From positions 46,381 through 82,640 of the forward strand of contig GG745340.1 in the NCBI GenBank assembly GCA_000151295.1: 36,260 bases of DNA, read 5' to 3'. Positions 8,817 through 19,437 of the stretch are shown here, piece by piece. The notes beneath the pieces are model-generated. The model saw nothing but the letters and a program-made list of their open reading frames with translations, made no database searches and was not told the origin of the DNA. A program made the position numbers and the translations under genes. Positions within the stretch are counted from its first letter, which is position 1. Each line of letters opens with the position of its first letter. The stretch is from Allomyces macrogynus ATCC 38327. Taxonomy: Eukaryota; Blastocladiomycota; Blastocladiomycetes; Blastocladiales; Blastocladiaceae.

Positions 8817-11800
8817 ATGGGCAACAACGAGTCGCGCATCGCGGCCGCGGCCGAAGCGCGGAGACGCAGCGAAAGCCCGCGCAAGTCACGGCGAGTCGCG
8901 ACTGTTTCTATCTCGGGACCTGTTCTCACCGGCAATGGCGGTGCCGATTCTGTCTCAGCGGGTGCGCTCGCCACGGGCAACGAGTCGCCCGCGTCGACGC
9001 CATCACTGGCCTTGCCGAGCAAGCAGGATTTGGAGGCTGGGCTCGAGTTGGTCATGGTACCGTTCATCGGTCACCGTCTTTTTCACGGTTGACCTTTTGC
9101 TAACGCCGGCGGTCCGTGGTTTGCAGGAGGACCTCGGCATGTCCGAGGACCAAAAGCACTTGATGCGGCTCATGCCCGACGAGCGCAAGTGGACGCTGAT
9201 TCAGTCGCATCTGCGCGACAAGGTATTGTTTTTCCCTCCAATGACGAGGTTGGCCCAGCGTCACAGACTGACCAACGCCGATCAAATTTTCGGCACCATG
9301 TTCTCTAATAGCAAGGCGAGATCCAAATCCCGGAACTCGAGCAGCTGCAGTCAAACCCGTCCGAGGAAGTCGTCAAGAACCTGCTCGTCATGCTGCGGTC
9401 GCGTCCCATCAGCTGGATCACGAGCTTCACCAACGCTGGCGGCTTGCGGCACCTCATTTCAATGCTCGAGGAACTCGAGGTCAACCGGCACCACGACGTC
9501 ATGGAAGAGCTCTTGATCCGGTGCATCCGCGCCATCATGAACAACAAGCCCGGGCTCGCGGCCGTGCTCGAATCCGTCGACAACTTGCTCGTCATTTCGC
9601 TTGCGCTGCGGTCGGCCAATCTGCGAGTCAAGGCCCTCGTGCTCGAAATTTTTGCCGCACTGTGCTTTATCCCGGGTGGACACCGCGCCGTGCTCGAGGC
9701 CATGGGGCAACTCAAGGATGCGCTCGGGCACCGGTACCGATTCACGGTCGTGGTCGCCTGTCTGCTCATGGAGCCCACGGCTACGCAGGTCGCGCTCGTC
9801 GTCAACGACTTGCAGGTCGCGACCATGGCGTTCATCAACGCCATGATTTGCGGTGGACAGGGCGCACACCAGCTCGAGGCGCGTGCGCATATTCGCTACG
9901 AGCTTTACTCAAGCGGGATCACCGAGGCCCTCGAGGTGCGTTGCTCGCTGGCACGGCCCCAACTGGTTTCTTAGGTCTAATCATTTCCCGATGTCGCTGA
10001 ATAGCGACTCTCGTTCAGCGACCGCTCGCACCTCGACCGGCACATTGAAATCTTCGAATCGACCGCCGACCACGATGAGGGCGAACTGCTCGCGCGGCTC
10101 GAGTCAACCACCGACCTCGACAAGAACAGTCCCTCGTCCGTCTTTTCGGCGCTGCAGCAATCCGTCGTGCACTCGCAAGTGCACCGCAACCTGCTGTCGC
10201 TGCTCAACCACCTCGTCCTGCTCCCGGCGCAACCCGACCGCAACCGGCTCTACTGGATGTTCATCGACGCGCTCGTGCAGCAAATCGTGCTCCAGAAAAC
10301 CGGCACGAACCCGGACCCGCTCGCTGTCGTTGTGCCGTCGCTTGACGTCGCCGAGGCCATGGCGCGGCTCGAGGCCATGAAACCCGACTCGGACGAGACG
10401 ATCAAGCGCGTCGAGACCATGCAAGCCGAGCTTGTCGCGCTCAAGGAGCAGTTGGCCAAGGAGACTGAGCGTGCCGAGGCGAACCGGATCAAGGCCGAAA
10501 AGGCTGAGGCCGACCGCATCAAGGACGCGGAAAAGGCGGCGGCGGAGCTGGCCGCGGTCAGGGCGTCGATGTCAGGGTCCAAGGACCCGATCGTCAAGCT
10601 CTTGTCGCTGCCGGCGCAGATGGGGTCCGGGTCGCGCATCATTTGGGGGCGGCGGGGGGCCGCTTTCTTCAAATTTCCGCAAAGGGCGGGTGGGGACATG
10701 GGGGGGGGGGAGGGGGAAACGGAAAACAAACAACGGGCAACGGGGGGGGAATGGGGGGGGGGGGAGAACACACCACCGGCCGCCACCAAAAAAACACGAG
10801 AGATTATGGGGAGGGGGGGGGAGGGTCCCACGGGCACGCACCCCCCTCCGCCGGGGGGGAAGGGGGGGGGGGCGGCAGCACTCAACAAAACGCGCGGGTT
10901 TGGGGGAGACATCTTCCAGCCGATCCCCCTGCGCGTCTAAGGCGTTTCTGGGAGTTCATAGCCCCCGTGGCTCAGNNNNNNNNNNNNNNNNNNNNNNNNN
11001 NNNNNNNNNNNNNNNNNNNNNNNNNNNNNNNNNNNNNNNNNNNNNNNNNNNNNNNNNNNNNNNNNNNNNNNNNNNCATAAAAAAAAGCAATAGATCATCG
11101 CTGGTAGAGCGGCTGTGCCACCGCCACCGCCACCGCCGCCGATCATGGGCGGTGGAGCACCACCACCGCCGCCACCACCACCACCGCCGATCATGGGCGG
11201 TGGAGCGGCACCACCGCCACCACCACCTCCGCCGCCGGTCATGGGTGGCCCGCCGCCGCCTCCACCACCGCCCGGGTTCGGAGGACCTCCCCCACCGCCC
11301 CCGCCGCGCCCGGATTCGGCGGTCCACCTCCACCCCCACCCCCACCACCGCCCAGCTTCGGAGGCCACCCCCGCCACCGCCGCCGCCGCCCGGATTCGGT
11401 GGCCCACCCCCACCTCCACCACCGCCCGGTATGGGCGGCCCACCCCCGCCGCCGCCACCGCCCGGCGGGTTCCGGGGCCCACCCCCACCTCCACCACCCG
11501 GCGGCGGCCCGCCACCGCCACCCGGCGGTCCACCCCCTCCACCCGGCGGCGGATTCCGACCCGTCGCGGCGCCCGCGGCTAAGAAGACGAACCTGTCGTC
11601 GAAACCACTGCGCGGGCTCAACTGGTCGAAACTACCACCGCCGGCCGCGGCCGCGACCGTGTTCAAGGGCATGAACGAGACGGAGATTCATGCGACCATG
11701 GATACCAAGGCGTTTGAGGACCTGTTTGCGGCCGCCGCGGCGGGCGGCAAGAAGGCGGCGGCCGACACGACCGAGTCGAACGGCAACCTGGCGACGGCGA

Positions 11801-13386
11801 CGCCCGCGAAAGTGCAGCTGATCTCGGTCGTTGACGCGAAGCGCGCGCAAAACTGCAATATTTTGCTCAAGAAGATCAAGCTCGAGATCGACGAGATCAA
11901 GCGCGCCGTTGTGCAAGGGGATACGGCCGCGTTGCCCGCTGACGTGGTGCTGGAAATGCTCAAGTACGTGCCTGCCGAGGATGAGGTGGCCGCGCTGAAT
12001 GCCGCGACCGACGAGCCGACGAAGTTGGCCACGGCCGATCGGTTCCTGTTCGAGGCATCGCGTATTGAAAAGTACCAGGAGCGGTTGGGCGCGATGGTGT
12101 TTCGGTCGGCGGCGAATGAGGTGCTGGGCGACTTCAAGTCGACGGTCACGACGCTGCGCGATGCGTCGGTGCAGGTCGTCGAGTCGAAGGCGTTCAAGGA
12201 AGTGCTCAAGATTGTGCTAGCGCTCGGGAATTACATGAATGCCGGCGCGCGTGGTGGGGCGTTTGGGTTCAAGGTCGAGGCGCTGCTTAAGGTACGTTTG
12301 TTGTCGTGATTTCGTTTTGAATGGTCGGGTGGAGTGGGTATAATGACACTTGCGTCTCGCCTTGCTTTGTTGGTAGTTGGGCGACGTCAAGTCGAACCAA
12401 AACGTCAACGGGCGCAAGCACACGCTGATCCACTTTCTCGTCGAGCTCATTGACGCCAAGTTCCCCGCCGCGCAGCCGTTTGCCGACGAACTCTCGTCCG
12501 TCGACGCCGCGTCCAAGCTCTCGCTCCCGATCGTGCGCGCTGCCCAGGGCTCGCTGCGCGTGGAACTGCGCCGCGTCAAGACGCTTGTTGACACGCTCAA
12601 GAAACCGGAGGACAAGGAATTTGTCGAGAGCATGGCGGCGTTTTACGACAAAACCGCAGCCGAATTTGATAGCTACGAGCAGATTGCCAAGGACGCCGAC
12701 GCCAAGTTTGAGGCCGCGGCCACAGCGTTTGCCGAGGACCCGAAAGTCGTCACGGCCGAGGAGTTCTTTGGCACGTTTGCCAAGTTTGTCGCCATGTACC
12801 GCGCGGCCGCGGCCGAGAATGTCGCGTGGGTCCAGAAACAGGCCGAGATTGAGAAGAAGGAGGCCGACCGGAAGGTACGGTTCTAAAGTCGTCCGGTTAG
12901 GGACAGGAGATGGATGGTGCGCGCGCGAGCTCACACGTCGGTACTCGATTTGCAGCGCAAGGAAGAGGAGGCCGCGGCTAAGAAACGGTCCAAGTCTCCC
13001 GAGGTGCACGCGCCCGAGTCGGCCGACCCAACGAGCCCGGAACTCGACGCGCTCATCGACCACGTCAAGTCCGGGCGCGCGTTCCAGGTCAAGGGGCCCG
13101 CGACGCCCGGCGGCAAGCAGCGTGGGAGTGGGGCGAGTGGCGGGACCATGTCGCTCGAAGCATCGGCGCGGTCCACGGTCGGTGGGGCGCTGCAGGTGCC
13201 GCTGGCCGGTGGAGAGGGTACGTTGCTGCTTGAGCACCCGTGGAGAGCGATGGTTGGAGAGAGAGCTGACGTGACTGTTGATTAGGCGACCGCCGATCGA
13301 TTGTAAACCGCGTGCGCGGCAAGAGCCAGGGCCGGATGACGGATCTCGACGAGGCGATCTTGAAGCAACTGAATGCGCGGGCGTGA
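8817..13386 (+). CDS. formin, FMNL/diaphanous-like, with GBD/FH3, FH1 and FH2; interrupted by assembly gap
   Basis: Exons: 8817..9056, 9127..9222, 9312..9935, 10005..about 10610 (3' end unclear), gap, about 11115..12291, 12377..12874, 12956..13217, 13286..13386. Formins nucleate and elongate unbranched actin filaments under Rho-GTPase control. The N-terminus MGNNES fits an N-myristoylation signal as in FMNL proteins. A Rho-binding/FH3 armadillo region follows (LLVMLRSRPISWITSFTNAGG, IRCIRAIMNN, LALRSANLRVKALVLEIFAALC). Next are a charged coiled coil (TMQAELVALKEQLAKETERA), a poly-Pro FH1 and an FH2 domain (LRGLNWSKL, DAKRAQNCNILLKKIKLEI, ALGNYMNAG, LGDVKSN). A C-terminal tail (DRRSIVNRVRGK, MTDLDEAILKQL) may be the autoregulatory DAD. 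The FH1 needs two single-base corrections to stay open. The ATG sits in a CCGCCATGG context. Confidence 0.9.
10630..10975. other. low-quality, G-run-rich assembly edge
   Basis: The sequence changes abruptly into many G runs of 5-13 with scattered A-rich words. No formin-like protein is readable, although one frame stays open by chance. It directly abuts the N gap and precedes the poly-Pro FH1 coding region, which is hard to sequence. I interpret it as sequencing or assembly error rather than biology. Confidence 0.75.
10976..11075. other. assembly gap (100 N)
   Basis: Exactly 100 N, a conventional placeholder for a gap of unknown length. It falls between the coiled coil and the FH1 segment of the formin gene. 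Confidence 0.99.
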
Positions 13387-13542
13387 GGGACGTGGTCGGG
13401 GAGAGACTGGGATTTGGACATGCTCAAGAACTCTCGGATCCTCTCCAATGATGTACTTCCTGGTCAGGTTCGTCGAGACGTTGTCACGGCAGCGTGGCCC
13501 AAAACACGTCTCGCGCAAAGCGACAGGATCTTCCCTCACACG

Positions 13543-14553
13543 ATGATCACCGACACACACTGCCACTTGGTCCCGCGATGCTTCCCGGCCACAGCGCCCA
13601 ATGGCTTGATGCAGACGCTCGCGCGCGACGCGCATGCCGCGGGTGTGCAGTGTATTTGCGCCGTGTCCGAGACCGCCGACGACATGACTACCTTGGTCGC
13701 GACTTACGGCCCAAAAAAAGATCACGGCCAAGCTGGGACTGCGGGCCACCCCAAAGCAGCGCGCGTTCTCGTATTCGGCGGTCTCCACCCGGTCCAGCTC
13801 ATGTCTGCCGACGAGGCACGCGCGATCACGGCCGAGAACCCAATGCGCAACCCGCGGTAGCCGCTGTACGTAACGGCTGCGAGCACGGCCCGGATCGGTA
13901 TACTGTTTGGCTAAAATAGTACTCTTCTCCACCCACCTCATAGCGTCCGCCCAGTCTCCTGGACCGACTGGACCGCCGCCGAACCCCTCCTCACCAACCT
14001 CGCGCGCACGGGCCAACTTGCCGGGAGCGGCGAAATCGGACTCGACTACACGCCCTACGTTCTTGTGGGCCACCCGCACGGCCCGGACGCTGCGAAATCC
14101 GACCAGTTGTGTATGCTCGACGCGCACCTGGCCATCGCGTCTACCCACAACCTGCCCGTGACCGTGCACTCCCGCAGTGCCGGCAAGTACGCGCTCGCTG
14201 CGACCGACAAGTACCCTCACGTCCGCGTAGCGATGCACACGTTTGATGGCGCGCCGGGTAAATCGGCGGTACCTGCCCTCGCGTGGCGGGACAAGTTGTG
14301 GTTCAGTATCCCGCCGAGCGTGTGCCAGCCGGGTTCGGCGTTCCGAAAGTTGGTGGATTTGGTGCCGCTGTCGGCGCTGCTGGTCGAGTCGGACGCGCCG
14401 GCGCTTGCGCCCGAGGTGGGGGACGAGTATAACATCCCGGCGAATGCGGCGAGGGTGGTGCTAGAGATTGCGGCGATCAAGGGGGTCCCGGTCGAGGAAG
14501 CGGAAAAGGTATTGGAGGAGAATACGCGCCGGTGGCTCGGTGTATTGGGATAG
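13543..14553 (+). CDS. TatD-family metal-dependent deoxyribonuclease (TATDN3-like)
   Basis: Join 13543..13856, 13944..14553 gives 307 residues; the single 87-bp intron uses a GTAGCC donor in phase 2. The family is made of TIM-barrel, two-metal hydrolases acting on DNA. Every expected metal-ligand motif is visible: THCH at the N-terminus, GLHPV, GEIGLDY (Glu), VHSRSAG (His), HTFDG (His) and ESDAP (Asp). VHSRSAG and HTFDG resemble the TATDN3 branch, which is inference. The start is placed at MITDTHCHL because the frame upstream (from 13414) has no family similarity. The stop is only 9 bases from the stop of the convergent ALG6 gene, so the 3' UTRs must overlap. Confidence 0.88.
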
Positions 14554-14562
14554 ATCGATAAA

Positions 14563-16686
14563 CTAGGCGCGTTTGATTTTGGGTTTGGTGGATTCGGTGG
14601 GTGGAGAGATGGCGAGGATCGTGGTCGCGGCGTACGCGGAGAGAAAGACGCCGCATGAGAGGACTTGGTTGGCGAGGACGTACAGGTGTGGGTACCGAGC
14701 CGGTGGAGCGATGGCGAATTCGGCAATATGGATGGCCGCGGCGGCTGCGTAGACGGCCTATTGAACGTCATGAGGATCGGTTTCTTCACGTCTCAAGCGC
14801 CTGAGTCTGGTAAATAAACGCACCACTACCGCTAACTGATACACCATCCCCACGACTCCTCCCGTGCGCGGGCAAGCCGCGCACGTGCCACGACTCTTCC
14901 ACCACACCCCGCCATTCCACAGCGCGAGCAGGACAAAGTACGGCACTGCCTGCCCGTCACGCCGGAGTAGTGGCCACATGGAGAAAGTCGAGACGTTGAG
15001 CACATGCGCCCACACGCACCACCGCGGATTATCGGCGATACGATCGACGACGAGCAAGAGCAGGATCGGCAGGTCCGGGAGCAGAATCGATTTCTCATGC
15101 ACTTGGAACGAGAACAGGAAAAATGCGAGCGAGACGGCAGCGAGGGCGGCGAGAAGCGTGTACCGCGTGGGGTGCCGGAAGAGGCCAATGAGGGACGGGA
15201 GAGAGGCGAGGATCGTCGTGGCGAGGCTAGAAAGAGTCAAGTGGATAAGTGGTGTTGGTCGGAGATGGACCGGATGGCGGTGAGAACACACACCTCATAC
15301 GCAGCAACGTGGTCAGCGCGAACCGGTCGCGCAGCTTGAGAACCGGCGACAGGGCACACCAGACGTTGGCGACCTTGTCCTCGTAGAGACCGCGCGCAAT
15401 CGGGAAAATGCGGTGCACGAGTTGGCCGAGGTCGGCTCTGTTGCCGGCCATAGAGTGGTCAGTGGCCGAACCAACAAGGTCGTGCAGGACTAGCGCGTAC
15501 CGGAAGGGGTAGATATGCAGAGCGAACGTGGCCAAGACGACCACACCGAGTTGGAAAAACAGGCGAATACTGGACCGACAGAAAGCGAGTCGTGAGAGGA
15601 CGCACTGCGAGCCGGACATAAAGCAAAGAACGCGCACCCGTGATTCGATTGCCAGCACTGCGCGAGCAGGTAGACAAAGACGGGCAGGGCAAAGTAGAGG
15701 GACATTTGTTTGAACATGAGCGCGAGCGAAAAGGTGAATGCGGCCTTGAGCGGGTGGCCCGTGGTCATCCAGGCGACCGAAGCGAGTGTCAACCCGAGCA
15801 TGATGAGGTTGTACCTGTTGAGACGCGATTAGTCGTAATGTCCGTGTCAAGAACAGAAAGACAAATGTCGTACTGGAAGTGGCCATGATCGATCAGGATG
15901 AGGCCCGGGAAGCTCAGAATGAGCGCCCAGGCGGTGATCTAGGGGAAGAACACGATCGTGAGCCGGATGCTGATAGGGCCGGGTGGAGAGCGCTGATACT
16001 TACATTTGCAGAGCGCCAAGGCAATCGCAGCGACCGAACAAAGAAGAGCGCGGCGGGGAAGTAGACGAGCAGGTCACAAATGAGCACCGACAGTCGCATG
16101 TAGGCGATGAGTGATGGGTCCTCGTTTCCGCGCGACTTGTCGAGGGCGACCCACGAGGGTTCAATGAAATGAGCGCTGGAAATGGTCGCCGGGAGAAAGC
16201 AGAGGATCAGGACCGAATGGTCGAGCAAGGGAACCTTCACGAACACACAGAGCAACGGGTGGAACAGAACATGACGATGGGCACGTACATGGCGCCAAAC
16301 ACGTAGCTGACAAAAGCGGTCAAGGGCGGGTAATCAAGCCCCCAGAATTTCTGGTCGTAGTGGTACCACTGCGAGGGCGGCAGGTGCCAGGTGATTTCGA
16401 GCCAGTGCCGCTGTGCTTCCAAGTCGCCAAACAGCGGCGGCGTTGCGCGGCCTGGAGCAAAGCGGAGAAGAGGGCAAGAGGGAAATAATAATGGTTGGTG
16501 GTTACTTCTTTCTTGACCGTTTTTTCAAGTGGTGGTCGGCGTGTCATGACAAGATGCCGAACCCGAGTAGCCATGACGACCCACGGCGGCGCGAAGAAGA
16601 AAGGCGACAGATGCGATGGCAATTAGCGCTGGTGAAAGTGCCAAAGACGCGGCGCTTGTGCGGTGTGGCCGCGGCTTTGGGGCCAT
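14563..16686 (-). CDS. ALG6: ALG6 dolichyl-P-Glc:Man9GlcNAc2-PP-dolichol alpha-1,3-glucosyltransferase
   Basis: Complement of join 14563..14757, 14824..15226, 15294..15569, 15638..15814, 15874..15938, 16004..16175, 16289..16451, 16563..16686 gives 524 residues (yeast 544, human 507). It is the ER multi-pass enzyme that adds the first glucose to the lipid-linked oligosaccharide for N-glycosylation. Diagnostic segments: YSG...[80 protein letters not shown] and [13 protein letters not shown]. The eight exons keep phase throughout, and the last one restores a C-terminus resembling other ALG6 proteins. First-exon donor GTTCGG is atypical. LEAQRHW replaces the usual YEAQRHW. Head-to-head with the apyrase gene and tail-to-tail with the TatD gene. 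Confidence 0.93.
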
Positions 16687-17286
16687 GGTGGGCGCAATGG
16701 CTGATTTGCGGGTGCAAATGGAGGTGGTGATCGCGGGTCGACCGGGCGAGGGCGGCCGGCAGGGGCTTGGTCCAAAACGTGGTGCTCGCGCGACCAGGGT
16801 GCCGCCGGTTGATGCCGGTGGCTGTCGCTTGGGCGGACGGCGGTGCACGAGCGAGCGCACGACGCCGCTGCCGAGGGCCAAGGCCGGGCGCGTGATGATG
16901 GAGGAGGTGCGAGACGGCCGCGAGACACCGCCGTGGCACCGCCAACGGGGCGTGGATTGGGCGTGACAGGCACGTGCCGAGTTTGCTTCGCGTGTGGGCG
17001 TCGCTTTTGTCCACCCTTTGCTGCCACGCCAGAGGGCCAGCGAAGACTAGCGCCTCCATCGAGGAGCCCACCATTCGCTCTCCCTCCTCATCGCCGTCGC
17101 GCCCGTCGCTGCTGCCGCCGCTGCTCCCGCTGCGCCGCGCTCTATCTATCTGCAACCGACGGCGCGCACCGGCCTACACTCGCTCCACTTTTGCTCGCCG
17201 CCGCGCGCCGCCCTCGGCACCTGCCTGCCACCCTCTCTCCTTCCGCGGCAAAACTCGACTCGACTCGTTCATTATCGACCGCCACC
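16687..17286. promoter_or_regulatory. shared divergent promoter region of ALG6 and apyrase genes
   Basis: 600 bases separate the two ATGs, which point away from each other. No canonical TATA was seen; the right half has CT-rich stretches and a TCTATCTATCT motif about 140 bases before the apyrase ATG. Open frames here appear to be composition artefacts. Confidence 0.45.
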
Positions 17287-19437
17287 ATGCCCGCGTCGCC
17301 CGTGCCGCCGCCCAACACCTCGCAGCGCAAGCCGCCCGTCGACAAGGCCGCCCAGGCCGAGTGGGAGCTTGTCGACCACGACGTGCTCAACGACGACCAG
17401 CGCCCCGACGGCGCCATGCCCGTCACCGACGCGAACACGGCGGAACCAGGCGTTGCTGCTGCCGACACGCCTTCGGGCGACTCTGAAGAAACGCAGTACG
17501 CCATTGTCATTGATGCTGGCTCGTCCGGGTCGCGCGTGCAAGTCTTCTCGCTACAACCCTCCAAGCACGGCCTGCCCGAATTTGGGCGTGCCATGCACCC
17601 GACCTTGCACGACTGGCAGCTCAAGACCGAGCCGGGCGTCTCCTCGTTTGCCGACCACCCGCACGATGTCAGCTCCTCGCTTGCGCCGCTGCTCAAGTTC
17701 GCCATGGGCATCGTGCCGGCGCGCCTGCACGAATCGACCCCTCTGCGCGTGCTGGCCACGGCCGGTATGCGCCTGTTGCCGCTGCACAAGCAGACAGCCG
17801 TCGTTGACGCCGTGTGCAATGTCCTGCGCAACTACCCGTTTGCCGCGGCCCCCTCCGGCTGCCACGAGACGGTGCGCGTCATTTCGGGCGAGGACGAGGG
17901 CCTCTTTGGCTGGCTTGCCCTCAACTACCTGACGCGGTCCTTCCACGACGCCAAGCGCAAGCCGCTCGGGTTTCTCGACATGGGCGGCGCCTCGACGCAG
18001 ATTGCCTTCAGCGTCCCTGCTGCCGCGGCTGCCGCCGTCTCCGCCGACCCCGAAGAAACGCGCACCACGCACCCGGCCCCCTACCAGGTCGTGCACGTCC
18101 CGACCGCGCAGGGCGCCGTGCGCCCATTCGCCGTGCACGTCACAACGTTCCTCGGCATGGGCACCAACGAGGCGCGCAAGACCCACGTGCGTGAACTCGC
18201 CGCTAAAGCCAGCTCCGACTCTGACTCGTCCCCGTCCAACGCCGAACCCTTGATCGCCGACCCTTGCCTCGCTCCGGGGCTCGAACTCACCGAACACCTT
18301 GACGCCGACGACCACGGCGTCGCGCGGTCCGTCACCTTGGCTGGTCGCGGCTCCTACGACTCGTGCCGCGCTTTGACCGACGCGCAGCTGCACCACGAAC
18401 ACTCGTGCGCGCCAAACTCTGGCGCGTGCCTGGTCCGCGCCGACCTGAACCAGACGTTTGTGGGCGTCTCCGAGTACTGGTACTCGACCTACGACATGCT
18501 CGGTCTCGGCGGCGCCTACGTGCCCGAAGTGTTTTCCGCACACACGCGCGCGTTCTGTGCGCAACCGTGGGACTCGCCCGCACACCGTGCCGCGGCTGCG
18601 GCGGGTGTAGCAGAATCGAGGCTCCAGGCACAGTGTTTCAAGGCCGCCTGGATTGCGTCGGTCTTGCACGTCGGGTTCGGGATCCCCGAGGCTGCGCTGC
18701 CCAGTTCGTCCACCGAGACGGTCGGTCCCGCCCCGTCCGTCTGTCCCGTGGCCGAGAAGTCCATCCTGGGCCCGGCGCACGTGCAAGTGCCACCGCCCGC
18801 GCACGTCAAGGCGCACGAGACGCTGTTCCGCTCGCCCGCGGCACCAACGACGCCGGCGGTCACGGTGAACGGGTCGTGCGTGCGCCCGGAGATTCACGTT
18901 CTCACGTCGGACCACGTCGGCGACATGCAAGTGACCTGGACGCTCGGGTCGCTCCTCTACGACCGTGTGCGCGCCGAACCTGTGCCCGTGTCCCACCAGA
19001 GCCCTCCCATCCTGCCTCCATCGCCGCCCGTGGCCGTGACGCCCGACAACGTGCACCTCGACGCGCTGTTTGACGACCCGCGGTCGGCCACCGACTCGAC
19101 GCACTCGATGCCCGTTGCCGTGCTGCTCCTGATTCTCGTCGCGGGTCTGGTCGCGTACCTGATGCGCCGCCCGCGATCGCCCACTGAGGCCTACTACTAC
19201 CACTATGCGGGGTTGAACGGTGAGTCGATGTCGGTCTGGGCGCGCGTGCGGCACTTGGCGTGGCGCGCGCGGATGAAACTGGTGGGTGCCAAGCGCGCGG
19301 CGTCCGGGTCGACGCTGTTGGCGAGTAATGCTGACGCGCGCGACCTGGACGCAGAGAGTTCGGCGTACCGCCTGTTTGATCAGCGCAAGGACGTGGTGCG
19401 TGGGCCTGGTGGTGGGACGGTGCGCGGGGTGTTGTGA
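17287..19437 (+). CDS. YND1: Golgi-type apyrase (nucleoside di/triphosphatase), GDA1/CD39 family, YND1/ENTPD4-like
   Basis: Single exon, 716 residues, with an excellent start context (GCCACCATG). The family hydrolyses nucleoside di- and triphosphates. In the Golgi this removes GDP/UDP left by glycosyltransferases and so sustains nucleotide-sugar import. Apyrase conserved regions are clear: DAGSSGSR (about 76-83), ATAGMR (about 157), ISGEDEGLFGWLALNYL (about 199) and FLDMGGASTQIAF (about 229). A later SEYWYSTYDMLGLGG segment is as in YND1 and ENTPD4. There is no N-terminal signal anchor but about 70 disordered residues. A single transmembrane helix (VAVLLLILVAGLVAYLM) lies near residue 609, followed by a tail of about 90 residues, the topology known for yeast Ynd1. 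It is intronless while most neighbours are intron-rich. Confidence 0.9.
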   Translation: MPASPVPPPNTSQRKPPVDKAAQAEWELVDHDVLNDDQRPDGAMPVTDANTAEPGVAAADTPSGDSEETQYAIVIDAGSSGSRVQVFSLQPSKHGLPEFGRAMHPTLHDWQLKTEPGVSSFADHPHDVSSSLAPLLKFAMGIVPARLHESTPLRVLATAGMRLLPLHKQTAVVDAVCNVLRNYPFAAAPSGCHETVRVISGEDEGLFGWLALNYLTRSFHDAKRKPLGFLDMGGASTQIAFSVPAAAAAAVSADPEETRTTHPAPYQVVHVPTAQGAVRPFAVHVTTFLGMGTNEARKTHVRELAAKASSDSDSSPSNAEPLIADPCLAPGLELTEHLDADDHGVARSVTLAGRGSYDSCRALTDAQLHHEHSCAPNSGACLVRADLNQTFVGVSEYWYSTYDMLGLGGAYVPEVFSAHTRAFCAQPWDSPAHRAAAAAGVAESRLQAQCFKAAWIASVLHVGFGIPEAALPSSSTETVGPAPSVCPVAEKSILGPAHVQVPPPAHVKAHETLFRSPAAPTTPAVTVNGSCVRPEIHVLTSDHVGDMQVTWTLGSLLYDRVRAEPVPVSHQSPPILPPSPPVAVTPDNVHLDALFDDPRSATDSTHSMPVAVLLLILVAGLVAYLMRRPRSPTEAYYYHYAGLNGESMSVWARVRHLAWRARMKLVGAKRAASGSTLLASNADARDLDAESSAYRLFDQRKDVVRGPGGGTVRGVL

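Noticed and set aside
10250..10912. Pro-rich minus-strand frame next to the gap
   Set aside because: It consists of translated G-run low-quality sequence; not treated as a gene.
13414..13542. N-terminal extension of the TatD protein by 43 codons
   Set aside because: The frame is open, but the family core starts at MITDTHCHL and the extension has no similarity or targeting signal.
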